From contig JAIKWS010000060.1 of NCBI GenBank assembly GCA_024684515.1, forward strand, positions 29,673 to 93,672: a stretch of 64,000 bases of DNA. The letters are read 5' to 3'. Shown here piece after piece: positions 20,894-29,959 of this stretch (the first letter of the stretch is position 1; each line of letters opens with the position of its first letter). Position numbers and translations under genes: made by a program. Below the pieces are notes generated by a model. It ran no database searches and had not been told where the DNA came from. It saw only the letters and a program-made list of their open reading frames with translations. The stretch comes from Prevotella sp. Its GTDB lineage: Bacteria > Bacteroidota > Bacteroidia > Bacteroidales > Bacteroidaceae.

Positions 20894-21526
20894 ATGAAGA
20901 AAGTAAATATTATCCTACTTGCCCTTCTGCTCTCGCTTTCCGCTATGGCACAAGACGAGCGAAAGGTATCGGCTATCATGTTCAAGGAGTTTCAACCTGC
21001 AGTTATTACCTTTGCCGATGGGCATAAGCTGAACCAGCCGTTAGCCAATGTGTTTCTGAAGAATGCCACGCTGCTCTTCCCCAAGGGTGAGTACACTATG
21101 GAGGCCAATATGGATAATATTGTAGCTGTGGACTTCCCAAATCTTTCGTTTGTTACAATCGACCGTCAGATGGCCTATTTGGTCGACTCTGTAGGGGGCA
21201 ATAGTCTCTATTGCGTGGAACTTTTCGACAAGGAAACCTATGAGCGGAACCTTCGAAATAACATCAACATCTCCAATCTCTCGCTGGGTGATCAGATCAG
21301 TACCACTACCGTCGATATCAACACCGAGGACGACTATAAGTTGCCCGTGTTCTGCCATTATTTCATGAAACTTGACGGTAAGTTCGTGAAAGTGCATGAG
21401 CGTAACCTCAGTCGTGCGTTGTCAAAGGAGAAGCGCACAATGATGAAGCGCATCATGGCTCTGCCTGATTTCAGCTGGCAGCGTAAGGAGAGTCTCATAC
21501 AGTTGCTGAAGGCCATTAGCAACTAA
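20894..21526 (+). CDS. Hypothetical exported protein
   Basis: Signal peptide MKKVNIILLALLLSLSAMAQ; no family recognised. Confidence 0.75.
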   Translation: MKKVNIILLALLLSLSAMAQDERKVSAIMFKEFQPAVITFADGHKLNQPLANVFLKNATLLFPKGEYTMEANMDNIVAVDFPNLSFVTIDRQMAYLVDSVGGNSLYCVELFDKETYERNLRNNINISNLSLGDQISTTTVDINTEDDYKLPVFCHYFMKLDGKFVKVHERNLSRALSKEKRTMMKRIMALPDFSWQRKESLIQLLKAISN

Positions 21527-21553
21527 TACCATTCCCACATCTTTTATATTATT

Positions 21554-23107
21554 ATGACGAACGGACATTTGCTGTGGATTGATGATGAGATGGAGCTACT
21601 CAAGGCTCATGTCATCTTCCTTCAGAAAAAGGGCTATGAGGTGACTACGGTGTCTAACGGAACCGATGCCATTGACTTATGCCAGGAGCGCACCTTCGAC
21701 CTGGTGTTGCTCGACGAGCAGATGCCTGGTCTTAGCGGGTTGGAGACATTGCAGCGTATCAAGCAGATCAGTCCTGCCACTCCTGTGGTGATGGTCACCA
21801 AGAGCGAGGAGGAGAACATCATGGAGCAGGCCATCGGCCAGAAGATTGTCGATTATCTTATCAAGCCTGTCAATCCTAATCAGATACTATTGGTGCTGAA
21901 GAAGAACATTCATCGCCGAGAGATTGAGACCGAGGTTACACAGAGCCAGTATCAGCAGCAGTTCCAGCAGATAGCCATGCAGATCATGGACTGTCGCACG
22001 TGGCGCGACTGGATGGCTATTTATAAGCGTCTAGTGCATTGGGAATTACAGCTCAGCAGTACTGATTCACAGATGACGGATATGCTGGCCATGCAGAAAG
22101 AGGAGGCTAATCTGGGTTTTGCCAAGTACGTGAAAAAAAACTACCTCGAATGGCTGAAACCGTCGCCTGTCGATGCTCCGTTGCTCTCTACGCGTATCTT
22201 CAAGGAGAAGGTGTTCCCGCTGCTTGACAGCAAAGAAAAGGTGTTCCTCGTCGTTCTTGATAACTTTCGCTATGACCAGTGGCGCATGCTGGCGCAGGAG
22301 ATTGGCGACCAGTTCGACATTGATGAGGACCTCTATTTCTCAATTCTTCCTACTGCTACCCAGTATGCTCGCAATGCCATCTTCTCCGGATTAATGCCCA
22401 ACAAGATAGCTGAGATGTTTCCACAACTCTGGGTGGATGAAGACGAGGAGGAGGGCAAGAACCTGAATGAGGAACCGCTGGTGCAGACGCAGCTCGACCG
22501 CTATCGTCGTCGTGACACATTCTCCTATCATAAAATCAATACCTCTGCCGAGGCCGAACGTCTGATGCAACAGCTTAACACTCTAGAGAAGAACGACCTT
22601 AATATTGTGGTGTTCAATTTCATCGATATGCTCTCACATGCCCGTACCGAGAGCCGTATGGTGCGCGAGCTGGCCAACAACGAGTCGGCCTATCGCAGCA
22701 TCACCTTGTCGTGGTTCCGTCATTCCGTCATCCGCGACTTCTTCCGCCAGTTGGCGCAGAAAGACTATCGCGTCATCGTCACTACCGATCATGGTTCCAT
22801 ACGTTGTACAAAACCAGTAAAGATTGTGGGCGACCGCAATACAAATACTAATCTGCGCTACAAGTTGGGCAAAAGACTAGCTTACGACTCTAAGGACCTC
22901 TTTGTCATCAAAGACCCGCAGAAGGCATTGCTGCCATCGCCAAACCTCTCTACGAGCTATGTCTTTGCTACGGGTGACAGCTTCTTTGCCTATCCCAACA
23001 ATTACAATTACTATGTCAGCTACTATCGCGACACCTTCCAGCATGGTGGTATCTCGATGGAAGAGATGATTGTTCCGTTGATAACCCTGAAGGGCCGACG
23101 CAGGTAA
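21554..23107 (+). CDS. porX: PorX-like response regulator with C-terminal PglZ/alkaline-phosphatase-superfamily domain
   Basis: 517 aa; receiver (LLWIDDEMELLKAHVIFLQKKGYEV...LVLLDEQMPGLSGLETL) plus FLVVLDNFRYDQW...VIVTTDHGSI metalloenzyme motifs. Confidence 0.9.
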   Translation: MTNGHLLWIDDEMELLKAHVIFLQKKGYEVTTVSNGTDAIDLCQERTFDLVLLDEQMPGLSGLETLQRIKQISPATPVVMVTKSEEENIMEQAIGQKIVDYLIKPVNPNQILLVLKKNIHRREIETEVTQSQYQQQFQQIAMQIMDCRTWRDWMAIYKRLVHWELQLSSTDSQMTDMLAMQKEEANLGFAKYVKKNYLEWLKPSPVDAPLLSTRIFKEKVFPLLDSKEKVFLVVLDNFRYDQWRMLAQEIGDQFDIDEDLYFSILPTATQYARNAIFSGLMPNKIAEMFPQLWVDEDEEEGKNLNEEPLVQTQLDRYRRRDTFSYHKINTSAEAERLMQQLNTLEKNDLNIVVFNFIDMLSHARTESRMVRELANNESAYRSITLSWFRHSVIRDFFRQLAQKDYRVIVTTDHGSIRCTKPVKIVGDRNTNTNLRYKLGKRLAYDSKDLFVIKDPQKALLPSPNLSTSYVFATGDSFFAYPNNYNYYVSYYRDTFQHGGISMEEMIVPLITLKGRRR

Positions 23108-23156
23108 CACATTTCATGTAGTTTTTCCAGTTTTGTAGTTTCTTTGCTCACGTGTA

Positions 23157-23257
23157 TTCCGATGTCACGTGGTTTCCGATGTCACGTGGCTTCCGATGTC
23201 ACGTGGCTTCCGATGTCACGTGGTTTCCGTGTCACGTGGTTTCCGATGTCACGCGAC
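23157..23257. repeat. Six-copy 17-nt tandem repeat (TTCCGATGTCACGTGGY)
   Basis: Read directly; four full 17-nt copies, one 16-nt copy and a diverged last copy; each intact unit contains the palindrome CACGTG. Confidence 0.95.
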
Positions 23258-23284
23258 TTATGCGTATCATTATTACCGTTTTTC

Positions 23285-25447
23285 TTACTTCTTTTCTAAT
23301 CCCATTATGATGTGTATCTCGTCGTAAGTTATCTCTGGTGGACATAGACTTTTGATTGCGGTGGTGCCTTCGTTGGTTCCCACTATGGCTATGACCCGTC
23401 TAATGGCACGCTGATGATCGGGGCTGATCAGGTCGTCGAGATTCACTTCGCCAGAGTGTATATATCGTGCAAGGTGACTGAGCACAGTGGCTGTCGTCAA
23501 TCCTCGTTCGTGGGCAATGAGATCGGGGTTCATACCCTGTTTGTACAGTTGCATGCTGATCTCCCATGTCTTCGGCTTGGGTGGTTCGGCAGCTTTCTCC
23601 ATCTTACGCCGGCGTTGCCTTTTCTGCTTTTCTTCCAGATCGGTGAGCACAGATAGCTGTTTGGCTTTCAGATATTTGGTCACGCTATACCCATGCATTG
23701 CCATTTCCGTAAGCAGATAGCAGGTAGCCTGCCATGTTTGTTGCAGATCGGGTAGAGCATGGCCTAGTCGCTTCTTGGCTATTTTGTTGTTAGTCTCCAC
23801 TTGGTAGGTTAGCTGCAGAGGCTTCATGAAGATGTCCTTGAGGTTGCTGGCAAAGTATTCAGCACTACGTCCCACGCGATCTAGGAAATCCTGGTCGTGC
23901 AACTTTTCTGCTGCTGTCTGTGTTATTATTGCCTTCCATTTCTCAGCTACATCCATAATACGCTGTCGTAGGGCTGTTAGTGTCTGAGCGTGTAGTTGTG
24001 TCAGATCGGCATAGCTATGGTAGAAGAATTCACCGAATAGTCGCAGCATGGATTCTTGCTGGTAGAGCAACTGTCGGAAGTCGAAGAGTTGTAACAGCAG
24101 TTGACGTTCGTATTCTTGCTTCAGCAACGGTAACTGTTCCATGCTTTGCCGTGTAGCTGTTTCCTGTTGGGCTATGTAGTTATCCACTTGCTCGTCGTTG
24201 ATGATGGCACGGTTTTGTAGTGGTGCTGCCAGCACGAGTCCTTTCAGAGACCGGCACCGGCTTAGTGCTACGTATACCTGTCCAGGGGCAAACGAGTAGC
24301 CGGCATCTATAATGGCATGGTCGAACGTCAACCCCTGACTCTTGTGGATGGTGATAGCCCATGCCAGTCGCAGAGGATATTGCTTGAATGTACCCTGTAC
24401 CTCCGACTCGATCTCACGAGTCTGCGGGTTCAAGGTGTAGTGCATGTTCTGCCACTCCAGTTGCTCTACTTCTATGTCCTTGTCGTAGCCCTCGCAGCGT
24501 ACAAGAATCTTGTTGCGGTCAAGGTAGCTCACGCGTCCTATCAGCCCATTGTAGTAGCTATGGTTCTCTGTGGGGTCGTTTTTTATAAACATCACCTGTG
24601 CACCCTGTTTTAGCGTCAGCGTTTGTGCGGTAGGATACGAGTAGTTAGGGAAGTTGCCCTGTACGACGGCCTCATACTGCTGGCTATTGGTGGCGAGTTT
24701 CAGCAGCTCGCGCTGGTTGTAGCTGTCGGCCATCCGGTTGTGAGTAGTCAGTCGTATGAAAGATTCGCCAGATTGCGGATGGAAATCGGCTATATATCTT
24801 GTGTTCAGAGTGTTTAATGCCTCTTTCGTGGGATGTCCCTGTCTTACCTGGTTCAGAATATCTATGAAAATAGGGTCGCTTTGCTGTCGGTAGACATGTT
24901 CCAACTGTATCGTCACATAGTCAATCTGCTGTAGTGCTTTCGAGCCGAAGAAATAGGGTGTGTCATAGTAGGGCTTCAGCAGTTTCTCATCTTCCGGAGT
25001 TACAACGGGCGTGAGTTGTGCCAGGTCGCCAATCATAAGCAGTTGCACTCCACCGAAGGGCAGGTAGCGGTCGCGGTAGCGTCTGAGCACCTGGTCTATG
25101 GCATCAAGAAGATCTGCCCTTACCATTGATATCTCGTCGATGATGAGCAGGTCGATACTGGCAATCATCTTGCGTTTCTCACGTCCGAAGTCGAATTTGC
25201 TTTCCACCTTGGCACCAGGTACGAAAGGTGACAAAGGCAGTTGGAAAAACGAGTGGATGGTTACGCCTCCAGCATTGATAGCGGCCACACCAGTAGGAGC
25301 TACCACGATGGGGCGTTTTCTGGAGCGTTCGACGATGGTCTTGAGAAAGGTCGTCTTACCTGTGCCTGCTTTTCCTGTCAGAAAGATGCTGCGTCCTGTA
25401 TTTTCTACGAAATCCCACGCCAAGCGCAGGTCTTTGTTTTGTTCCAT
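23285..25447 (-). CDS. Pif1/RecD-like ATP-dependent DNA helicase with C-terminal HTH (HTH_40-like) domain
   Basis: 720 aa; FLTGKAGTGKTTFL, IDEISMVRADLLDAID, ITIHKSQGLTFD; C-terminal MNPDLIAHERGLTTATVLSHLARYI. Confidence 0.9.
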   Translation of the reverse strand: MEQNKDLRLAWDFVENTGRSIFLTGKAGTGKTTFLKTIVERSRKRPIVVAPTGVAAINAGGVTIHSFFQLPLSPFVPGAKVESKFDFGREKRKMIASIDLLIIDEISMVRADLLDAIDQVLRRYRDRYLPFGGVQLLMIGDLAQLTPVVTPEDEKLLKPYYDTPYFFGSKALQQIDYVTIQLEHVYRQQSDPIFIDILNQVRQGHPTKEALNTLNTRYIADFHPQSGESFIRLTTHNRMADSYNQRELLKLATNSQQYEAVVQGNFPNYSYPTAQTLTLKQGAQVMFIKNDPTENHSYYNGLIGRVSYLDRNKILVRCEGYDKDIEVEQLEWQNMHYTLNPQTREIESEVQGTFKQYPLRLAWAITIHKSQGLTFDHAIIDAGYSFAPGQVYVALSRCRSLKGLVLAAPLQNRAIINDEQVDNYIAQQETATRQSMEQLPLLKQEYERQLLLQLFDFRQLLYQQESMLRLFGEFFYHSYADLTQLHAQTLTALRQRIMDVAEKWKAIITQTAAEKLHDQDFLDRVGRSAEYFASNLKDIFMKPLQLTYQVETNNKIAKKRLGHALPDLQQTWQATCYLLTEMAMHGYSVTKYLKAKQLSVLTDLEEKQKRQRRRKMEKAAEPPKPKTWEISMQLYKQGMNPDLIAHERGLTTATVLSHLARYIHSGEVNLDDLISPDHQRAIRRVIAIVGTNEGTTAIKSLCPPEITYDEIHIIMGLEKK

Positions 25448-25595
25448 GTCAGATGTCTAAATGATATTTAAGGTTGTCTTCATCTGCAAATTTAGATAAA
25501 AATTCCGAATTATAAGCCTGTGGAGACGAAAATTTAAAACGAATTGCCCAGAAAAGTTAGAAATCAAGGTTTCCATACGCTCAATCCTTTTCTTT

Positions 25596-25732
25596 GATTA
25601 CGGCTCTGTATGAGAGATTATGGCTCTGTATGAGAGAGATTACGGCTCACTATGAGTGAGATTACGGCTCACTATGAGAGAGATTACGGCTCACTATGAG
25701 AGAGATTACGGCTCACCAAAGTGAGATTACGG
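25596..25732. repeat. Tandem array of a 22-nt unit (GATTACGGCTCACTATGAGAGA)
   Basis: Six full or near-full units plus a partial unit; shares the core GATTACGGCTC with the array at 46490-46615. Confidence 0.95.
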
Positions 25733-25903
25733 GCACTAACCGACGAACAGGGCGAGGCCTAGTTTGTGAGGAAGGATGGGGCTGAGGCACCCAGAGTGTG
25801 GCACAGAGGACCCAGACCTCTTCGCTAGATGATGGAGTATGTGCAGGAAGGACGTGACAAAGGATTGGACTAAATATTCAGATTAAGAATTAGAGATTTT
25901 TTT

Positions 25904-25943
25904 CGTTATTACGTTATTACGTTATTTCGTTATTTCGTTATTT
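25904..25943. repeat. Five-copy 8-nt tandem repeat (CGTTATTW)
   Basis: cgttatta cgttatta cgttattt cgttattt cgttattt. Confidence 0.95.
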
Positions 25944-25961
25944 CGGGAATTAAGAGCGTCG

Positions 25962-26969
25962 CTAGCGGAAGGAGTCGGTAAGTAGCTTGATCTCTATTTG
26001 TGGATTGATGCGCTCATACAGGATGTTGTACACAGCATCGAGGATGGGCATGTTGACATGCCAATGACGATTAATCTCCTTCATGCACTTGGTACCGAAA
26101 TATCCCTCGGCTATCATCTCCATCTCCATCTGTGCTGCCTTGACCGAATAGCCCTTGCCAATCATGGTGCCAAAGACACGATTGCGTGAGAAGTTGGAAT
26201 AGCCCGTCACGAGTAGGTCGCCCAGATAGACGCTGTCGTAGACGTTGCGCGGGATGTCAGGTTGTACAGCCATCAGGAACCTGTTCATCTCCTGTACGGC
26301 ATTGGACATGAGCACCGCCTGGAAGTTGTCGCCAAATTTCAGTCCTCCACAGATGCCTGCCGCAATGGCATATACATTCTTGAGGACAGACGAATACTCG
26401 ATGCCTACGACGTCGGTCGATGTCTTTGTCTTGATGAACGGGCTGGAGAGCACATTGGCAAAGGCCTCAGCCTTCTCGGGGTCGATACATCCCACGGTGA
26501 GATAGCTAAGCCGTTCGAGGGCGACCTCTTCGGCATGTGACGGTCCTCCCAGGCATGCTATCTGGTCGTACGGCACGTCGAAAGCCTGATGGAAATAGTC
26601 AGAGCAGATGAGGTTCTCGTCGGGAACGATGCCCTTGATGGCAGTAATGATGAACTTATCCTTCAGCCTGACCTTCAGCTTACGCAGGTGATGCTTAAGA
26701 TAGGGTGACGGTACTACGAACACCAGTGTGTCGTAGTCGGCGACAATCTTGTTCAGGTCGCTGTTGAAGTTGATCTCCTGCGTGTTGAAGTGCACACTGG
26801 TGAGATAGCTGGGATTATGTCCTATGCGTATGAAGTCGTCAATCTGGTCTTCGCGCCGCATATACCAGCCAATGTGATGGGTATGCTCCACCACAATCTT
26901 AGCAATAGCAGTAGCCCATGAGCCGCCACCCACGATTGCTATTCTGTTGCACAAGCTTTCTCTATCCAT
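25962..26969 (-). CDS. gpsA: NAD(P)H-dependent glycerol-3-phosphate dehydrogenase
   Basis: 335 aa; IAIVGGGSWATAIAKIV and VGIEYSSVLKNVYAIAAGI. Confidence 0.95.
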   Translation of the reverse strand: MDRESLCNRIAIVGGGSWATAIAKIVVEHTHHIGWYMRREDQIDDFIRIGHNPSYLTSVHFNTQEINFNSDLNKIVADYDTLVFVVPSPYLKHHLRKLKVRLKDKFIITAIKGIVPDENLICSDYFHQAFDVPYDQIACLGGPSHAEEVALERLSYLTVGCIDPEKAEAFANVLSSPFIKTKTSTDVVGIEYSSVLKNVYAIAAGICGGLKFGDNFQAVLMSNAVQEMNRFLMAVQPDIPRNVYDSVYLGDLLVTGYSNFSRNRVFGTMIGKGYSVKAAQMEMEMIAEGYFGTKCMKEINRHWHVNMPILDAVYNILYERINPQIEIKLLTDSFR

Positions 26970-28678
26970 TGCTGAACGTCGTCAACTGCCGGTTTCTGTA
27001 GCTGAAGTTTGAATCGCTTTACGATGTCGCCCATCTTCTGCTGCAGTCCCTGTGCCTTCTGTTCACAGATATCGTGAACGAGATAGAAGCCCGCCTTCCG
27101 TAGCACGTAGACCCAGTCCTCAGGCACGCCGATGGCCGCCCATTCCTGTATGGTGCTCTGTGGTGCGCGCTTCTCGGGCTTCATCTGTGGGAAGAACAGC
27201 ACCTCCTGTATGAACGTCTTGCCAGTCATGAGCATGACCAGTCGGTCGATGCCGATGCCAATGCCCGATGTGGGAGGCATGCCGTACTGCAGGGCGCGCA
27301 GGAAGTCCTGGTCGATGATCATCGCCTCGTCGTCGCCCTTGTCGGCCAGTCGCATCTGCTCTTTGAATCTCTCCTCCTGGTCGATGGGGTCGTTGAGTTC
27401 GGAATAGGCATTGGCCAGCTCCTTGCCGTTGACCATCAGCTCGAAGCGCTCGGTGAGACCAGGCTTGGAGCGGTGCATCTTCGTCAGCGGTGACATCTCG
27501 ACGGGATAGTCGGTAATGAATGTCGGCTGTATGAACGTTCCCTCGCAGAACTCGCCAAAGAGCTCGTCGATGAGCTTACCCTTGCCCATCGTCTCGTCGA
27601 CCTCCATACCCTTGCTGAGGCAGAACTGGCGTATCTCGTCCTCGCTCTTCCCGTCGCAGTCGAAGCCCGTTTCCTCTTTTATGGCATCGAGGATGGGGAG
27701 TCTGCGATAGGGTGCCTTGAACGATACCATCTGCCCGTCGATCTCGCGCTCGGGCTTGCCGTTGACCGCCGTGCATACCGTTTCGAGCAGACGCTCGGTG
27801 AACGACATCATCCAGTTGTAGTCCTTATACTGCACATAGAGCTCCATGCATGTGAACTCGGGGTTGTGGTTGCGGTCCATACCCTCGTTGCGGAAGTTCT
27901 TGCCAATCTCGTACACCCCCTCGAAGCCGCCCACAATGAGCCGTTTGAGATAGAGTTCGGTGGCGATACGCATATACATATCCTGATCGAGGGCGTTGAA
28001 ATGGGTTGTGAACGGCCGTGCCGAGGCACCTCCGGCGATGGCCTGCAGCGTGGGTGTCTCGACCTCGGTATATCCCGCTTCGTCGAGTACCCTGCGTATG
28101 GTTCGTATGACGGTGGCCCGCTGCAGGAATGTATCCTTCACCCCGTCGTTGACCACGAGGTCTACATACCGCTGACGGTAGCGGAGCTCGGGGTCGTCGA
28201 ACTTGTCGTAGGCCACGCCATCCTTGTATTTCACGATGGGCAGCGGCTTCAGCGACTTCGACAACAGGCATAGGTGCTGTGCATGAACGCTGATTTCACC
28301 CGTCTGTGTGCGGAACACGAAACCCTTCACGCCCACGAAATCGCCGATGTCGAGCAACTTCTTGAATACTACGTTGTAAAGATCCTTGTTGTCGTCGGGA
28401 CAAAGGTCGTCGCGAGTGATATAGACCTGGATGCGGCCCTTGGAATCCTGCAGTTCGATGAAAGATGCCTTGCCCATGACGCGGCGGCTCATCATGCGTC
28501 CGGCAATGCATACCTCTGTGGTCTGCTGTGCATCGTCGGTGAACTCAGCTATGATGTCGGTAGAGAAGGCGTTGGTGGGATATTCGGCTGCAGGATAGGG
28601 ATTGATGCCCATCTTTCGTAGTTCGTCAAGCGACTGACGTCGCAACAGTTCCTGCTCGGATAGTTCAAGAATATTCAT
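26939..28678 (-). CDS. lysS: Lysyl-tRNA synthetase
   Basis: 579 aa class II aaRS; FRNEGMDRNHNPEFTCMELY and GMPPTSGIGIGIDRLVMLMT; overlaps gpsA by 31 nt. Confidence 0.96.
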   Translation of the reverse strand: MNILELSEQELLRRQSLDELRKMGINPYPAAEYPTNAFSTDIIAEFTDDAQQTTEVCIAGRMMSRRVMGKASFIELQDSKGRIQVYITRDDLCPDDNKDLYNVVFKKLLDIGDFVGVKGFVFRTQTGEISVHAQHLCLLSKSLKPLPIVKYKDGVAYDKFDDPELRYRQRYVDLVVNDGVKDTFLQRATVIRTIRRVLDEAGYTEVETPTLQAIAGGASARPFTTHFNALDQDMYMRIATELYLKRLIVGGFEGVYEIGKNFRNEGMDRNHNPEFTCMELYVQYKDYNWMMSFTERLLETVCTAVNGKPEREIDGQMVSFKAPYRRLPILDAIKEETGFDCDGKSEDEIRQFCLSKGMEVDETMGKGKLIDELFGEFCEGTFIQPTFITDYPVEMSPLTKMHRSKPGLTERFELMVNGKELANAYSELNDPIDQEERFKEQMRLADKGDDEAMIIDQDFLRALQYGMPPTSGIGIGIDRLVMLMTGKTFIQEVLFFPQMKPEKRAPQSTIQEWAAIGVPEDWVYVLRKAGFYLVHDICEQKAQGLQQKMGDIVKRFKLQLQKPAVDDVQQWIEKACATE

Positions 28679-28792
28679 GTGCTCTATTGGTTAAATTCTA
28701 CATATTTATATAATTGTGGCTGCAAAATTACAAAAATATTCTGAGCCGTGCAAATAAACACCCGTTTTATTGGAATAAAAGAGCACGTATTA

Positions 28793-28824
28793 TTTGGCTA
28801 TTCCGCTGTTTCTTTGTACTTTTG
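28793..28824 (+). promoter_or_regulatory. Bacteroidetes promoter for hemW (TTTG-N20-TACTTTTG)
   Basis: TTTG 28793-28796, 20-nt spacer, TACTTTTG 28817-28824; ATG at 28834 close downstream. Confidence 0.65.
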
Positions 28825-28833
28825 CACTCCTCA

Positions 28834-29955
28834 ATGTCTGGATTGTACATACATATCCCTTTCTGTAGCAGCCGTTGTATCTATTGCGGCTTCTATTCTA
28901 CCACACGTCTGTCAGACCGCCAGCGCTATGTCGACGTGCTGTGCCAGGAGCTGCGGCAGCGATGCAACGAGGCAGAGGACATTGGCACCGTCTATCTGGG
29001 CGGCGGCACGCCATCGTTGCTCAGTGGCGGGCAGCTAAACCAGCTCTTCGGGCAGATAGCAGACGCGTTTGACATCGCTGCCGGGACAGAGATCACCATC
29101 GAATGTAACCCCGACGACGTGACAGCGGAGTTCGTCCGTATCCTAGCTTCCCTGCCCGTGAACCGTATCAGCATGGGAGCCCAGACCTTCTCAGACCAGC
29201 GGCTGGCATTCCTAGGCCGTAGGCACCGGGCTCGCCAGGTGGGACAGGCGATGGAGCTGCTGCATCATGCCGGCATCACCAATGTCAGCGTGGACCTGAT
29301 CTACGGGTTTCCTGATGAGAGCATGGACGACTGGAAGCGCGACATAGACGAGGTCCTCGGGCTGGAGGCCACCCACCTCTCGGCCTACGCCCTAAGCTAT
29401 GAGGAGGGCACACGGCTCAGGCAGATGCTGGATGACGGCAGGGTGAAGGAACTTGAAGATGAGCTGCAGCGTGATATGTACTACTATCTGAAAGACAGAT
29501 TGTTGGCATCAGACTATGATCACTATGAAATCAGCAATTTCGCACAGCCCGGATACCGCTCGCGACATAACAGTAACTATTGGAATCATACACCCTATCT
29601 GGGCATCGGTGCCGGCGCCCACTCGCTAACCGTAAGAGAAGGAGTGTTCACCCGGCAGTGGAACGTCGAGAATCTGACCGCCTATATGACGGGGATAGAA
29701 AACGGACATCCTGAGGTAGGGGTAGAAGAGCTGGACGGACAGACCTGGTACAACGAACAGATCATGACCGCCTTGCGCACGTCAGAAGGTCTGAATCTCA
29801 ACGACCTGGACAGCACGATGAGGACATACTGCATGCGGCAGGCCCGGAAATATATCAGCAGCGGCTGGCTGACGCATCGCGGCACGCGGCTGGTGCTGAC
29901 TCGTGAAGGGCTTTTCGTGAGCGATCGGGTGATGAGCGATCTGATGCTGGTATAA
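28834..29955 (+). CDS. hemW: Radical SAM coproporphyrinogen III oxidase-like / heme chaperone
   Basis: Start trimmed to MSGLYIHIPFCSSRCIYCGFYS (CxxxCxxC); YLGGGTPS and TIECNPDDVT. Confidence 0.93.
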   Translation: MSGLYIHIPFCSSRCIYCGFYSTTRLSDRQRYVDVLCQELRQRCNEAEDIGTVYLGGGTPSLLSGGQLNQLFGQIADAFDIAAGTEITIECNPDDVTAEFVRILASLPVNRISMGAQTFSDQRLAFLGRRHRARQVGQAMELLHHAGITNVSVDLIYGFPDESMDDWKRDIDEVLGLEATHLSAYALSYEEGTRLRQMLDDGRVKELEDELQRDMYYYLKDRLLASDYDHYEISNFAQPGYRSRHNSNYWNHTPYLGIGAGAHSLTVREGVFTRQWNVENLTAYMTGIENGHPEVGVEELDGQTWYNEQIMTALRTSEGLNLNDLDSTMRTYCMRQARKYISSGWLTHRGTRLVLTREGLFVSDRVMSDLMLV

Positions 29956-29959
29956 GTTG

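Noticed and set aside
25596-25732. Possible CRISPR array
   Set aside because: Units are contiguous 22-mers with no unique spacers and no cas genes in the window. The same applies to 23157-23257 and 46490-46615.
25829-25873. Short MMEYVQEGRDKGLD reading, possible tail of a PD-(D/E)XK/Rpn-type protein
   Set aside because: Only 14 codons; too short to support a pseudogene call.
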